Origin: Pseudomonadota bacterium
Lineage (GTDB): Bacteria > Desulfobacterota > Binatia > UBA1149
Direction of reading: 5' to 3'
Assembly: GCA_014382245.1 (NCBI GenBank)
Contig: JACNKC010000021.1
Coordinates: forward strand, 1 to 34,516
DNA length: 34,516 nt
The stretch's first letter is position 1, and the number at the start of each line of letters is the position of its first letter. The position numbers and the translations under genes are program-made. The notes under the pieces are model-generated. The model worked only from the letters and a program-made list of their open reading frames with translations, was not told where the DNA came from and searched no databases. Below, in pieces: positions 1-6,302 of this stretch.

Positions 1-1624
1 GGGTAACCGTCAATGCACCGATGAGCGGCGGAGGTCCTGCGGGCACCGTCGTCGTAGACGTAGACGTAGACGTAGACGTAGACGTGGTTACAAGGGGATC
101 CTGGTTGGGGTATCCGTCGCCGCAGAGGTTGACGGTACAATCGTTCAGGCAGGAGTCGCTGTTCGACACGTTGCCATCGTCGCACTGCTCACCAGCCTGC
201 AATACACCGTTGCCGCAGTACTCGGTAAGACAGTTCGAATCGCAACCATCAGCGTTCGATAGGTTGGCGTCATCGCACTGCTCGCCACTGTCAACCACGC
301 CGTCACCGCACCAAGGCAGCGTGCAATCGTTGCGGCAGGCATCGGCAACGAGATCGCTGTTGGAACTACCGTCGTCGCACTGCTCCAAGCCCAGGCTGGC
401 TGGCAGCAATCGCGAACGCATTCTTCCAGCCCGCCGATTGGCTGCTGCGGCTACCCGCCGACTCGACGTCGTCACAGTCAGGCACACATCGTCAGCATCG
501 GCCGACGGATGGCAGCCACCCGTCGTCGAGCTCACCACGACCGCAACGTTGGCCGTGATATCGGTAAACGCAGTGTCCGTGGCTTCGGTTATGGTCAGCG
601 TGTAGTCACCGGCAACTGACGCTCCGGTGGCCGAACACCAGACGTATACGAGCCCGGACGATGCGTCGATGCCCTCAGCATCGATCGCACCGATGGTGGC
701 GACGGTGCCTGCTATGCCGGTGGCAACCGAAGGTGCAGGACCCAGAAGAGCGTCAAGGGATGCTCCGCAAGTGCTGATGGTCGCGCCGGCAGTGAAGTCC
801 AGGGTAACCGTCAATGCACCGATGAGCGGCGGAGGTCCAGCAGGCACGGTCGTAGACGTAGACGTCGAAGTAGAAGTGGACGTAGACGTAGACGTGGTCG
901 TAGCTGCTGCCACTGTGGTAGTGGTCGTTGTGCCGCAGCTGCCGGGCAGCTCTGCCCCCACCACTACGCTCACCGACGGCGTGGAACTCAGAGCCGTAAA
1001 ATCCGGGGCCACGGCCTCGGTAACGATGACAGTAAAGTCGCCAGCAGTCGGTTGGCTGCCGTTGAAGGTGCAGGTAGCCAGGTTTACCGGGCCGGTCCCG
1101 CCGCCGGTCGATAAGAACCCGGCCGTAATGATGCGGTTGGGATCGTCGTCGTTGAAAGCGCTCAAGCCAACACCGGCAAGGAGGGCGTCAGTGGCCATCG
1201 CACACTGCACGTCAGATCCAACACCGACCATTTCGCCCGAAGCCGTTGAGTAGTCGAGCGTGAAAGTCAGGCTGCCAAAAGTAACCGTATCGTCCAGTCG
1301 CAACGAAAGCTCCCAGTCGCATATATCAGTCGGAAGGGTCGTGCTGGTCGTAGCCGGCGAAAACGTGGTGGTCGTGGTCGCAGGCGACCCCGGCTCGACG
1401 TTGGGGAAGCCGTCGCCGCAGACGTTGAGCGTGCAGTCGTTCAGGCAGGAGTCCAGGTTCGACAAATTGCCATCGTCGCACTCCTCGCCAAGCTCGACCA
1501 GCGTGTTGCCGCAGACGGCGGCTTCAGACACGAGGGGAAGTCCGATCAGCAGTGATACAGCTAGAACCAACACGACAGCGCCTGACAAACTCAAGCCCTT
1601 GGGTTCACAAGTAAGACCGCCCAT
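1..1624 (-). CDS. Secreted modular protein with Myxococcus-type Cys-rich repeats and Ser/Thr linkers (3' end outside window)
   Basis: This frame is open from an ATG at 1624 to the window edge, about 541 codons, so the C-terminus is missing. Residues 14-32 are a hydrophobic signal segment followed by SEAAVCGN. A first Cys-rich unit (residues about 38-75) contains EECDDGN and SCLNDC. A Thr-rich linker, a beta-type domain (101-225), a TTTST/STST linker (about 228-263) and a second similar domain (264-370) follow. Three more Cys-rich units come next (GEQCDD, DGCDSNC, SCLNDC), then another TSTS linker and the start of a third domain. The CDDGN...DSC..DC pattern matches the Myxococcus cysteine-rich repeat family, found on secreted or surface proteins. 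The beta domains are unidentified and recall cohesin or Ig-like folds. A GTG directly before the ATG is an alternative start, with a G-rich stretch upstream. The function is unknown; an extracellular adhesive or structural role is inference. Confidence 0.8.
   Translation of the reverse strand, partial: MGGLTCEPKGLSLSGAVVLVLAVSLLIGLPLVSEAAVCGNTLVELGEECDDGNLSNLDSCLNDCTLNVCGDGFPNVEPGSPATTTTTFSPATTSTTLPTDICDWELSLRLDDTVTFGSLTFTLDYSTASGEMVGVGSDVQCAMATDALLAGVGLSAFNDDDPNRIITAGFLSTGGGTGPVNLATCTFNGSQPTAGDFTVIVTEAVAPDFTALSSTPSVSVVVGAELPGSCGTTTTTTVAAATTTSTSTSTSTSTSTSTTVPAGPPPLIGALTVTLDFTAGATISTCGASLDALLGPAPSVATGIAGTVATIGAIDAEGIDASSGLVYVWCSATGASVAGDYTLTITEATDTAFTDITANVAVVVSSTTGGCHPSADADDVCLTVTTSSRRVAAAANRRAGRMRSRLLPASLGLEQCDDGSSNSDLVADACRNDCTLPWCGDGVVDSGEQCDDANLSNADGCDSNCLTEYCGNGVLQAGEQCDDGNVSNSDSCLNDCTVNLCGDGYPNQDPLVTTSTSTSTSTSTTTVPAGPPPLIGALTVT
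54..83. repeat. Hexanucleotide tandem repeat (GTAGAC)x5
   Basis: Five perfect GTAGAC units lie inside the Cys-rich secreted protein. On the coding (minus) strand they read GTCTAC and encode alternating Ser-Thr residues of an interdomain linker. Because the unit is six bases, slippage would change linker length without breaking the frame. Confidence 0.9.
802..866. repeat. Direct repeat of positions 1-62 (duplicated linker/domain junction)
   Basis: The sequence from 802 is nearly identical to the sequence from position 1. Both read GGGTAACCGTCAATGCACCG and continue through the junction into the GTAGAC linker. On the coding strand both encode TVPAGPPPLIGALTVT, so a linker plus the start of a beta domain has been duplicated. 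The copy at position 1 continues beyond the window. Confidence 0.9.
852..893. repeat. Imperfect GTAGAC hexanucleotide repeat
   Basis: About seven six-base units are present. The outer ones are GTAGAC and the inner ones are variants (GTCGAA, GTAGAA, GTGGAC). They encode a Ser/Thr linker of the secreted protein. The interrupted units suggest an older, more stable array than the perfect one at 54-83. Confidence 0.85.
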
Positions 1625-1749
1625 CACGTTTCCCCCCGGGGACAGCGGCGGCTGGATCATCCGGCCGCCCGACTTCTTAACGGCCGACGTGGCTCCAAAC
1701 TGCCGACCCTGTATTAATCAAATTTTCTACCAGCCATTGGACTCCAACC

Positions 1750-1778
1750 CTGTCCCCGTTCAATAAAAGCTGGGACAG
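1750..1778. repeat. Inverted repeat CTGTCCC-N15-GGGACAG
   Basis: Perfect 7-bp arms at 1750-1756 and 1772-1778 sit midway between two divergent genes. No T-run follows, so an intrinsic terminator is unlikely. It could be an operator or a chance hairpin. Confidence 0.4.
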
Positions 1779-1877
1779 TTACGCACAGAGCCACTTAGCC
1801 AGGGCAACGGCAGCATATCCATGCTCCTGGGCGTGCAGTAAACGCACGGGCGAAGCGCCCTGTGCCGAAACACGCCC

Positions 1878-1907
1878 TTGGCGCGAACCCGCCGCTCGCG
1901 TTATACA
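1878..1907 (+). promoter_or_regulatory. Sigma70-like promoter for the AsmA-like gene
   Basis: A -35 TTGGCG (1878-1883) is followed by 18 nt and a -10 TATACA (1902-1907). The -10 ends 7 nt before the ATG at 1915, so transcription would begin at or next to the start codon. It also argues for ATG 1915 over the upstream in-frame GTG at 1909. Confidence 0.55.
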
Positions 1908-1914
1908 GGTGGCG

Positions 1915-3402
1915 ATGAATTATGTGCCCACAGGGAACCCGCGCACCCGGGGTGCCGCTGCCGGCCGCGCGCTGGGCCTGCTGGCCCTGGTCACGGCCCT
2001 GCTCGTGCTCGGCCTGTGGTTGTGGGGCCGTTACGTTTTTACGCCCGAATGGGTCGACAGCAATGTCTTTGCGCCCCTCGAACAACGCTGGCAACGCGAT
2101 CTTTCGGTGGAGAAGGTCGCACTGCGAAGCGACGGCTTGCTGCTGGGCGGACTTGTTATCGGCGAGCACGCCGATTTTGCCGACAGTGAAGGGGACGTAT
2201 TCGCGTACTCATCGCAGGTTGAACTGCGCATAGACTGGGCCGAGCTGCTCGACGGAAAGCTGCACGTGAGCCGGGTAGACCTGCGGGAGCCCACCGTCTA
2301 CCTGCGCAGAGCCGCTGACGGACGACTCAACGCTTCTTCGCTTGTCGCCATGCTCACCGACGGCACGCAGCCCGGCGATGACAACGACGACCCCGAGGAC
2401 GCCGAGCCGCTGAAAATCACTCTCAACATGAAGCACGGCGTGGTTGAGTACGGCGACCTGCTGGCGCAGGACATAGAGGCGCAACTTCGCATTTCAGGAG
2501 ACCGGGTGAAACTCACCGAGCTGAGCCTGGAGACCGCCGACGGCACGCTGACGGCAAGTGGCGAGGCCGACCTCGGCGACTCACCCCCTTCGCTGGGCGT
2601 GGGCGTGTGGGCCGAGGAGATCGACCTCAAGATTCTTGCAGAGGCCTTGGACCTGCCCATCCGCCTGAGGGGGGAGCTCTCCCTGGAAGCCAACTTCGCT
2701 ATGGCCGACCCGCGTTCTTCTAAACAGCGGCAAGTCGAGGGCAAAGAAGCACACTGGGCCGAGCTGCTGCAGGGCCGCGGCAGGTTCAACATCGACAAGG
2801 GCCGGGTCGAGGGCTCCGAGCTGCTCAACACCATAGCCTCGCTCACCGGACTTGGCGGGCTCACTTCGTTGCCGCTGAACAAATCCGGGGGCGAACTCAT
2901 CGTGACCTCGGGCAGCGTGAGCAGCGAGCGTATCGTTCTGGGAGGCGAGAGCGAACGCGTGCTCTTGATGGGTGCGGTAGACCTGGCCGGCGACTGGGAC
3001 GTCGAGGCCTGGGCGGGCGCCAACGACGAGGACGACAAGCTCGACCTGCCCTCCTGGGTACGCCCGCTGATGCGCTGCGAGATCGAGCAGATCGAAGACG
3101 ACTCCGATCCCGCCGGCAGCCGCACGCTACGCTGGAAGTACGTGCCCTTCGCGATGACCGGGAGCGTTAGCGAGCCCCGGGTCGCGTTTCCGCGACGCGC
3201 TTTCACCCCCACGGCTCTGCTCGCCACCCTTCTCAGCGACGGCAGCTGCGATCAGCCGCCCGGTAGCAAGAGCGGCGCCTCGGGAATCAACGACATCGGC
3301 AACGACGCGGCCCGCGCGCTGCGCAACGGCATCGATAGTATCCTGGGCGACGGTGCCGACTGCGTCCCCATTCCCTTCATCCGCGACTGCCCGGCTGGTT
3401 AA
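1915..3402 (+). CDS. AsmA-family envelope protein
   Basis: A 495-residue protein with one N-terminal membrane anchor (residues about 17-37, Leu/Ala-rich ending in WLWG). A long periplasmic region follows, rich in short beta-strand repeats such as LHVSRVDLREPTVYLRR and LKITLNMKHGVVEYGDL. The C-terminal half has the AsmA pattern GRGRFNIDKGRVEGSELL and later GGELIVTSGSV. AsmA/TamB-like proteins span the envelope as beta-taco lipid conduits and affect outer-membrane lipid homeostasis; the substrate here is unknown. At about 500 residues it is shorter than E. coli AsmA. It may be co-transcribed with the GluQ-like gene 7 nt downstream. In-frame GTG 1909 is an alternative start, but the promoter spacing favours ATG 1915. 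Confidence 0.82.
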   Translation: MNYVPTGNPRTRGAAAGRALGLLALVTALLVLGLWLWGRYVFTPEWVDSNVFAPLEQRWQRDLSVEKVALRSDGLLLGGLVIGEHADFADSEGDVFAYSSQVELRIDWAELLDGKLHVSRVDLREPTVYLRRAADGRLNASSLVAMLTDGTQPGDDNDDPEDAEPLKITLNMKHGVVEYGDLLAQDIEAQLRISGDRVKLTELSLETADGTLTASGEADLGDSPPSLGVGVWAEEIDLKILAEALDLPIRLRGELSLEANFAMADPRSSKQRQVEGKEAHWAELLQGRGRFNIDKGRVEGSELLNTIASLTGLGGLTSLPLNKSGGELIVTSGSVSSERIVLGGESERVLLMGAVDLAGDWDVEAWAGANDEDDKLDLPSWVRPLMRCEIEQIEDDSDPAGSRTLRWKYVPFAMTGSVSEPRVAFPRRAFTPTALLATLLSDGSCDQPPGSKSGASGINDIGNDAARALRNGIDSILGDGADCVPIPFIRDCPAG

Positions 3403-3409
3403 GCGCCGC

Positions 3410-4459
3410 GTGGCGCCCCGCGACCAAACCGAACAGGCCGACAAAGCGGCGAGGGGCAGGCTGGCCCCCTCGCCCACCGGCCCACTTCACCTGGGCAACG
3501 CCGCCGCCTTGCTCCTGGCCTGGCTGTCGTTGCGCTCATCGGGCGGCACCCTCGTGTACAGGACCGAGGATCTCGACAGCGGCAGGGTCGTGCCCGGCAT
3601 GGCCGACCAGCAACGCCGAGAGCTCGAGTGGCTGGGGCTGGACTGGGATGAAGACGACACCCTCGGCGGTAGGCACGGCCCCTACCTGCAATCGCTGCGC
3701 GGCCAGCGTTACGAAGCGGCGTTGCGACGGCTCGACGCGGCGGGCCTGCTGTTTCCCTGCGCGTTGTCGCGTCGCGACCTTGCCGGTATCGCTTCTGCGG
3801 GCAGTGCCGCCGGTGATAGCGCGGCGGGTGATAGTGCGGCGGGTGATAGTGCGGCGGGTGCCTACCCCGCGCGGCTGCGCCCCGACCACAACGAACCCGG
3901 TTGGCTCGAAGGCATTCTCTCAGGCGAAGACCGCGACAACTCGGTGCGCCTGTGCGTACAGAACGAAGTGATGAACTTCGACGACCTCGTCCTCGGTCCC
4001 CAGGGCGACAACCCGGCATTGGCTAGTGGCGATTTTGTTCTGCGCCGCCGCGACTCGCTGTTCGCCTACCAGTTGGCGGTAGTTGTAGACGACATCGAGA
4101 TGGGCATCACCGAGGTAGTGCGGGGTGCTGACCTGCTCGCTTCCACCGCTGGCCAGCTGCAATTGTGGCACGCACTCTCGGACCGCGAGCCGAGTTGGGC
4201 CCACCTGCCGTTGCTGCTCAACGACGCGGGCGTAAAGCTTTCAAAGCGCGATGGCGGGCTCGAGCTGGCCAGCCTGCGCGAGGCCGGCGTGTCACCCGAA
4301 CGGCTCGTGGGTTGGCTGGCGGGTGCGCTGGGGCTGCGACCATCGGCGGAGGCTTGCCGGCCGGCAGAACTGCTCAACGATTTTTCACTGCGATCCCTGG
4401 TCCGCCATAACATAAGCGTGAGCAACGCTGCGATGAACGAATTGCGGGCTGTTTCTTAA
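3410..4459 (+). CDS. gluQ: Glutamyl-Q tRNA(Asp) synthetase-like protein
   Basis: A class I aminoacyl-tRNA synthetase-like protein of 349 residues without an anticodon-binding domain. It has the N-terminal signature GRLAPSPTGPLHLGNAAALL (HIGH equivalent HLGN), YRTEDLDSGR, and the KMSKS equivalent KLSKRDGG. GluQ attaches glutamate to queuosine in tRNA(Asp). The zinc region looks degenerate: family members carry a CxC...C ligand set, while here only the Cys in LFPCALSRRDL remains and YPARLR lacks the later Cys. An (AAGDS)n stretch from a 15-bp tandem repeat sits between them. GTG 3410 is chosen because it directly follows the upstream stop. ATG 3353 would overlap the AsmA-like gene by 50 nt and add 19 poorly conserved residues. 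A truncated glutamyl-tRNA synthetase paralogue of other function is an alternative. Confidence 0.85.
   Translation: MAPRDQTEQADKAARGRLAPSPTGPLHLGNAAALLLAWLSLRSSGGTLVYRTEDLDSGRVVPGMADQQRRELEWLGLDWDEDDTLGGRHGPYLQSLRGQRYEAALRRLDAAGLLFPCALSRRDLAGIASAGSAAGDSAAGDSAAGDSAAGAYPARLRPDHNEPGWLEGILSGEDRDNSVRLCVQNEVMNFDDLVLGPQGDNPALASGDFVLRRRDSLFAYQLAVVVDDIEMGITEVVRGADLLASTAGQLQLWHALSDREPSWAHLPLLLNDAGVKLSKRDGGLELASLREAGVSPERLVGWLAGALGLRPSAEACRPAELLNDFSLRSLVRHNISVSNAAMNELRAVS
3797..3856. repeat. 15-bp tandem repeat in gluQ (three near-perfect units plus a degenerate one)
   Basis: Units GGTGATAGYGCGGCG lie at 3812-3826, 3827-3841 and 3842-3856, with an imperfect copy before them. They encode AGDSA repeats in the loop where zinc ligands are expected. 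The unit is a multiple of three, so copy-number change keeps the frame. Confidence 0.9.
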
Positions 4460-4470
4460 CAGCAATGTCA

Positions 4471-4500
4471 TTGCCCGGCTGGTCCCCGCGGGTGCATACT
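4471..4500 (+). promoter_or_regulatory. Sigma70-like promoter of the pseudopilin cluster
   Basis: A -35 TTGCCC (4471-4476), 18-nt spacer and -10 CATACT (4495-4500) end 7 nt before the GTG start at 4508. This fits a leaderless transcript; no Shine-Dalgarno sequence is visible. Confidence 0.55.
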
Positions 4501-4507
4501 GCAACCC

Positions 4508-4960
4508 GTGACGAGCTCTTCTCACAATAGTGTCTCCAACAGCAAGCGCCACTACGGTGGCTGGACTCTGCTCGAACTGCTCGCGTCGATGACCCTGCTT
4601 TCATTGGCGGCGGTAGCTGTCACCGCCAGCTCGCTCAAGCTGTCGTCCGCCGCCGCTTTGTCGACTGCGCGCACGGTCGCCCTGCGCGCGGCCACTGACG
4701 CTCGGCGTCTCGCCTATCTCGAATCCCGCTGGTTCGACCTCGAGATCACACCCGGCATGACCGAGCTCGTGGTGAGTGACGGACTGCTGCACCACGACGC
4801 CTACCCACTGCCTGCCGGCGTCTCTGTTCTGTCTGCGCCCACCCGCGGCTACGTGCGCTTCCAGGCGGGTGGCTTTGCCGACAACTCCACCATGGTGCTG
4901 GCAGGACAGCGCGGTGGCACAGTGAAGCTGGTGATAAACCAGCGGGGGTTGGTGCATTGA
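4508..4960 (+). CDS. GspH-like type II secretion pseudopilin
   Basis: A 150-residue protein with a class III (prepilin) signal. A 18-residue basic leader ends in HYGG, then WTLLELLASMTLLSLAAVAV, giving G18 at -1 and the conserved Glu23 at +5 of the mature protein, followed by a hydrophobic helix. The later part (TLDARRLAYLES-like region and a beta-rich C-terminus) fits minor pseudopilins of the GspH type, which sit at the tip of the type II secretion pseudopilus after PilD/GspO cleavage. Starts with GTG. It is first of four coupled genes and its stop overlaps the next start (TTGA). No other secretion core genes are adjacent. A type IV pilus minor pilin (FimT-like) is the alternative. Confidence 0.75.
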   Translation: MTSSSHNSVSNSKRHYGGWTLLELLASMTLLSLAAVAVTASSLKLSSAAALSTARTVALRAATDARRLAYLESRWFDLEITPGMTELVVSDGLLHHDAYPLPAGVSVLSAPTRGYVRFQAGGFADNSTMVLAGQRGGTVKLVINQRGLVH

Positions 4961-5307
4961 AAGCAGCGTCGACGGCACCCCCGGGAAGCTCGCTGTTTGA
5001 GTGCATGGCAGCGCTGGCACTGGCCTCGTTGCTGGCCGGTCCAATGGTGGGCCTGGCGCGCTCGGCCGCCTTGTCCTTGTCTCTCACCCGGGCGGGCAGC
5101 GCCGCTCTTGACGCCGCCCGCAACAAGCTCGACCTCATGCTCGCGGCTCCCTGCGGGCCGGTGCTCGGCTGCCCCGCTGGTCTTGATTGCTCGCGCAGCT
5201 TGAGCCCCGGCCCGGGTGCACTCACCGTGGCCACGGTCACCGTGCAGTCGGGCCCATACCAGGCCAGGCTGGCCGCCTTGCTGCCGGCCTGCGAAACGCA
5301 ACCTTGA
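4957..5307 (+). CDS. Small GspI-like pseudopilin
   Basis: A 116-residue protein starting at TTG, overlapping the upstream stop by 4 nt. The N-terminus PPGSSLFECMAALALASLLAG is a shortened prepilin signal with Gly11 at -1 and Glu16 at +5, then a hydrophobic helix. The region ALDAARNKLDLMLAAPCG resembles the GspI helix. The C-terminal part has four Cys and a beta-like TVATVTVQSG. Position two in the H-I-J-K order and the size support a minor pseudopilin that would initiate pseudopilus assembly. The +1/+2 residues are Ser-Ser rather than the usual Phe-Thr, so processing efficiency is uncertain. Confidence 0.6.
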   Translation: MKAASTAPPGSSLFECMAALALASLLAGPMVGLARSAALSLSLTRAGSAALDAARNKLDLMLAAPCGPVLGCPAGLDCSRSLSPGPGALTVATVTVQSGPYQARLAALLPACETQP

Positions 5308-5816
5308 GCAGCAGCCTGATGGAGAGTGCCGCCGTGCTCGGTCTCGAAACAGCCCTGCTGGTTTCTCTCGCGGCCATCATGCTGTCGGGGCTCGCGGTGC
5401 TGAACGACGGTGAACGGGCGAGCGCCGATCTCCTGCGCCACCGGCAGGTGGAACGATTGCTTGCCGGTAGTTTCGAGCGCTGTGCCACCGGTCCCGGCGT
5501 GGTCGTGGAGGCGCTGTCGGACAAGGTCGTGCTTGCCTGCGACAGCGACGGAGACGGCGAGGTCGACCTGCACAGCTCGGAACTCACCACGCTGGCCGTT
5601 CGCGGAAGTGGTTCACAGCGGAGACTGGCGCAACAGTTCGGTGGCCAATCGCGCACCCTGGTCAAAGGCCTGCCGGTTGGCTCGGCGTTTTCTTACTACG
5701 ACCAGTCAGGTGGCATCTCGAGCTCGGCCTTCAACAGCAGGGCAGTGGCGGTGCCCACGGCGGCGGGCCTGTTGATGTTCGCACTACCCGAGACGGCTGA
5801 AAACAGCGGTGGCTGA
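5304..5816 (+). CDS. GspJ/PilW-like pseudopilin
   Basis: A 170-residue protein. The frame opens earlier, but TTG 5304 overlaps the upstream TGA in a TTGA junction identical to the preceding gene pair, so it is preferred; ATG 5319-5321 is another option. N-terminus MSSSLMESAAVLGLETALLV has Glu at the expected +5, but the residue at -1 is Ser, not Gly. The middle has the typical GspJ/PilW pattern CDSDGDGEVDLHSSEL, then LTTLAV and QRRLAQ, and later FSYYDQSGG. The Asp-rich loop may bind calcium (inference from DxDxDG spacing). Function is inferred as a minor pseudopilin in the pilus tip complex. Confidence 0.62.
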   Translation: MSSSLMESAAVLGLETALLVSLAAIMLSGLAVLNDGERASADLLRHRQVERLLAGSFERCATGPGVVVEALSDKVVLACDSDGDGEVDLHSSELTTLAVRGSGSQRRLAQQFGGQSRTLVKGLPVGSAFSYYDQSGGISSSAFNSRAVAVPTAAGLLMFALPETAENSGG

Positions 5817-6231
5817 ACACCGTCCACAAGGCGGCGCTGTATCTATTGAGCGCCGGCCACAAGGCGGCGCTGTATCTATTGAGCGCCGGCCACAAGGCGG
5901 CGCTGTACTCATGGCCACCCTGTTGCTGTGCCTCGCCACGCTGTCGCTCGTCGTGGCACTGGCCGGGCTCTCGCGGGAACTGGTCGTCGAGCTGCAGGCG
6001 CGCAGCGACTCGCTTTGCGCCCGTTACGCAGCCCGCGCCGCCATCACCCTGGCGATGGCTGGCGCTGACTCGAGCTTGGCGGCCTCACTGCTGGGCCAAC
6101 CGGTGAGTTGGACCAGCGCAGCCCTGCTGCCCCTGCCTGCAGGAGCATGCGTGCTCGAAGGGATGGGCCGCTGCGGCGGGGCCAGCAGGCTGCTCGTTCA
6201 GCGCGACCACGGGCTTAGCTGCCCACCCTGA
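5809..6231 (+). CDS. Short GspK/PilX-like protein with repeated N-terminal motif
   Basis: A 140-residue protein starting at GTG, overlapping the upstream gene by 8 nt. The first 33 residues consist of a tandem repeat RRPQGGAVSIE; the last copy runs into a hydrophobic helix QGGAVLMATLLLCLATLSLV. QRG/QGG followed by a hydrophobic stretch then ARSDSLCARYAARAAITLA is typical of the N-terminus of GspK and PilX proteins. At about 110 mature residues it is far smaller than GspK (about 300), lacking its large globular insert. Position at the end of an H-I-J-like run supports the K-like assignment. An internal ATG at 5911 would remove the repeats and the cleavage site. Confidence 0.55.
   Translation: MAEHRPQGGAVSIERRPQGGAVSIERRPQGGAVLMATLLLCLATLSLVVALAGLSRELVVELQARSDSLCARYAARAAITLAMAGADSSLAASLLGQPVSWTSAALLPLPAGACVLEGMGRCGGASRLLVQRDHGLSCPP
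5818..5907. repeat. 33-bp tandem repeat, about 2.7 copies
   Basis: Copies start at 5818, 5851 and 5884. Copies two and three are identical for their first 24 bases, and copies one and two are identical after the first nine bases. Each unit encodes RRPQGGAVSIE in the GspK-like gene. There are no spacers, so it is not a CRISPR array. Confidence 0.92.
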
Positions 6232-6265
6232 CGCACCCGGGAAGGCCAGGAGCTCGTGGCCGCGG

Positions 6266-6293
6266 TTGCGATTTCGTAAACGGGGCATAATCA
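6266..6293 (+). promoter_or_regulatory. Sigma70-like promoter of the tmk operon
   Basis: A -35 TTGCGA (6266-6271), 16-nt spacer and -10 TAATCA (6288-6293) end 9 nt before the tmk ATG. No Shine-Dalgarno sequence lies in that gap, consistent with leaderless or near-leaderless initiation. Confidence 0.5.
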
Positions 6294-6302
6294 TCGCGGC
6301 CG

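Larger units (their letters stand above)
1625..1914. other. Divergent intergenic region between the secreted-protein gene and the AsmA-like gene
   Basis: No convincing gene is seen here. The left part (1681-1740) contains an AT-rich core unusual for this DNA, with a possible minus-strand -10 (TAATAC, 1711-1716), so the secreted-protein promoter may lie there with a leader of about 80 nt. The right part carries the AsmA-like promoter. An inverted repeat lies between them (separate entry). Confidence 0.6.

Noticed and set aside
627-1253. Plus-strand open frame rich in Asp-Val repeats (also 21-605 and 1260-1766)
   Set aside because: It is the antisense shadow of the Cys-rich secreted protein. 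The minus frame gives a signal peptide and repeated CDDGN motifs, whereas the plus frames only translate the repeats into DVDV.
2298-3227. Minus-strand 309-codon open frame
   Set aside because: Antisense to the AsmA-like gene; Ser/Arg-rich with no domain pattern, typical of GC-rich shadows.
5818-5907. 33-bp repeats as a CRISPR array
   Set aside because: Copies are directly adjacent without spacers and are translated in frame; no cas genes are present.
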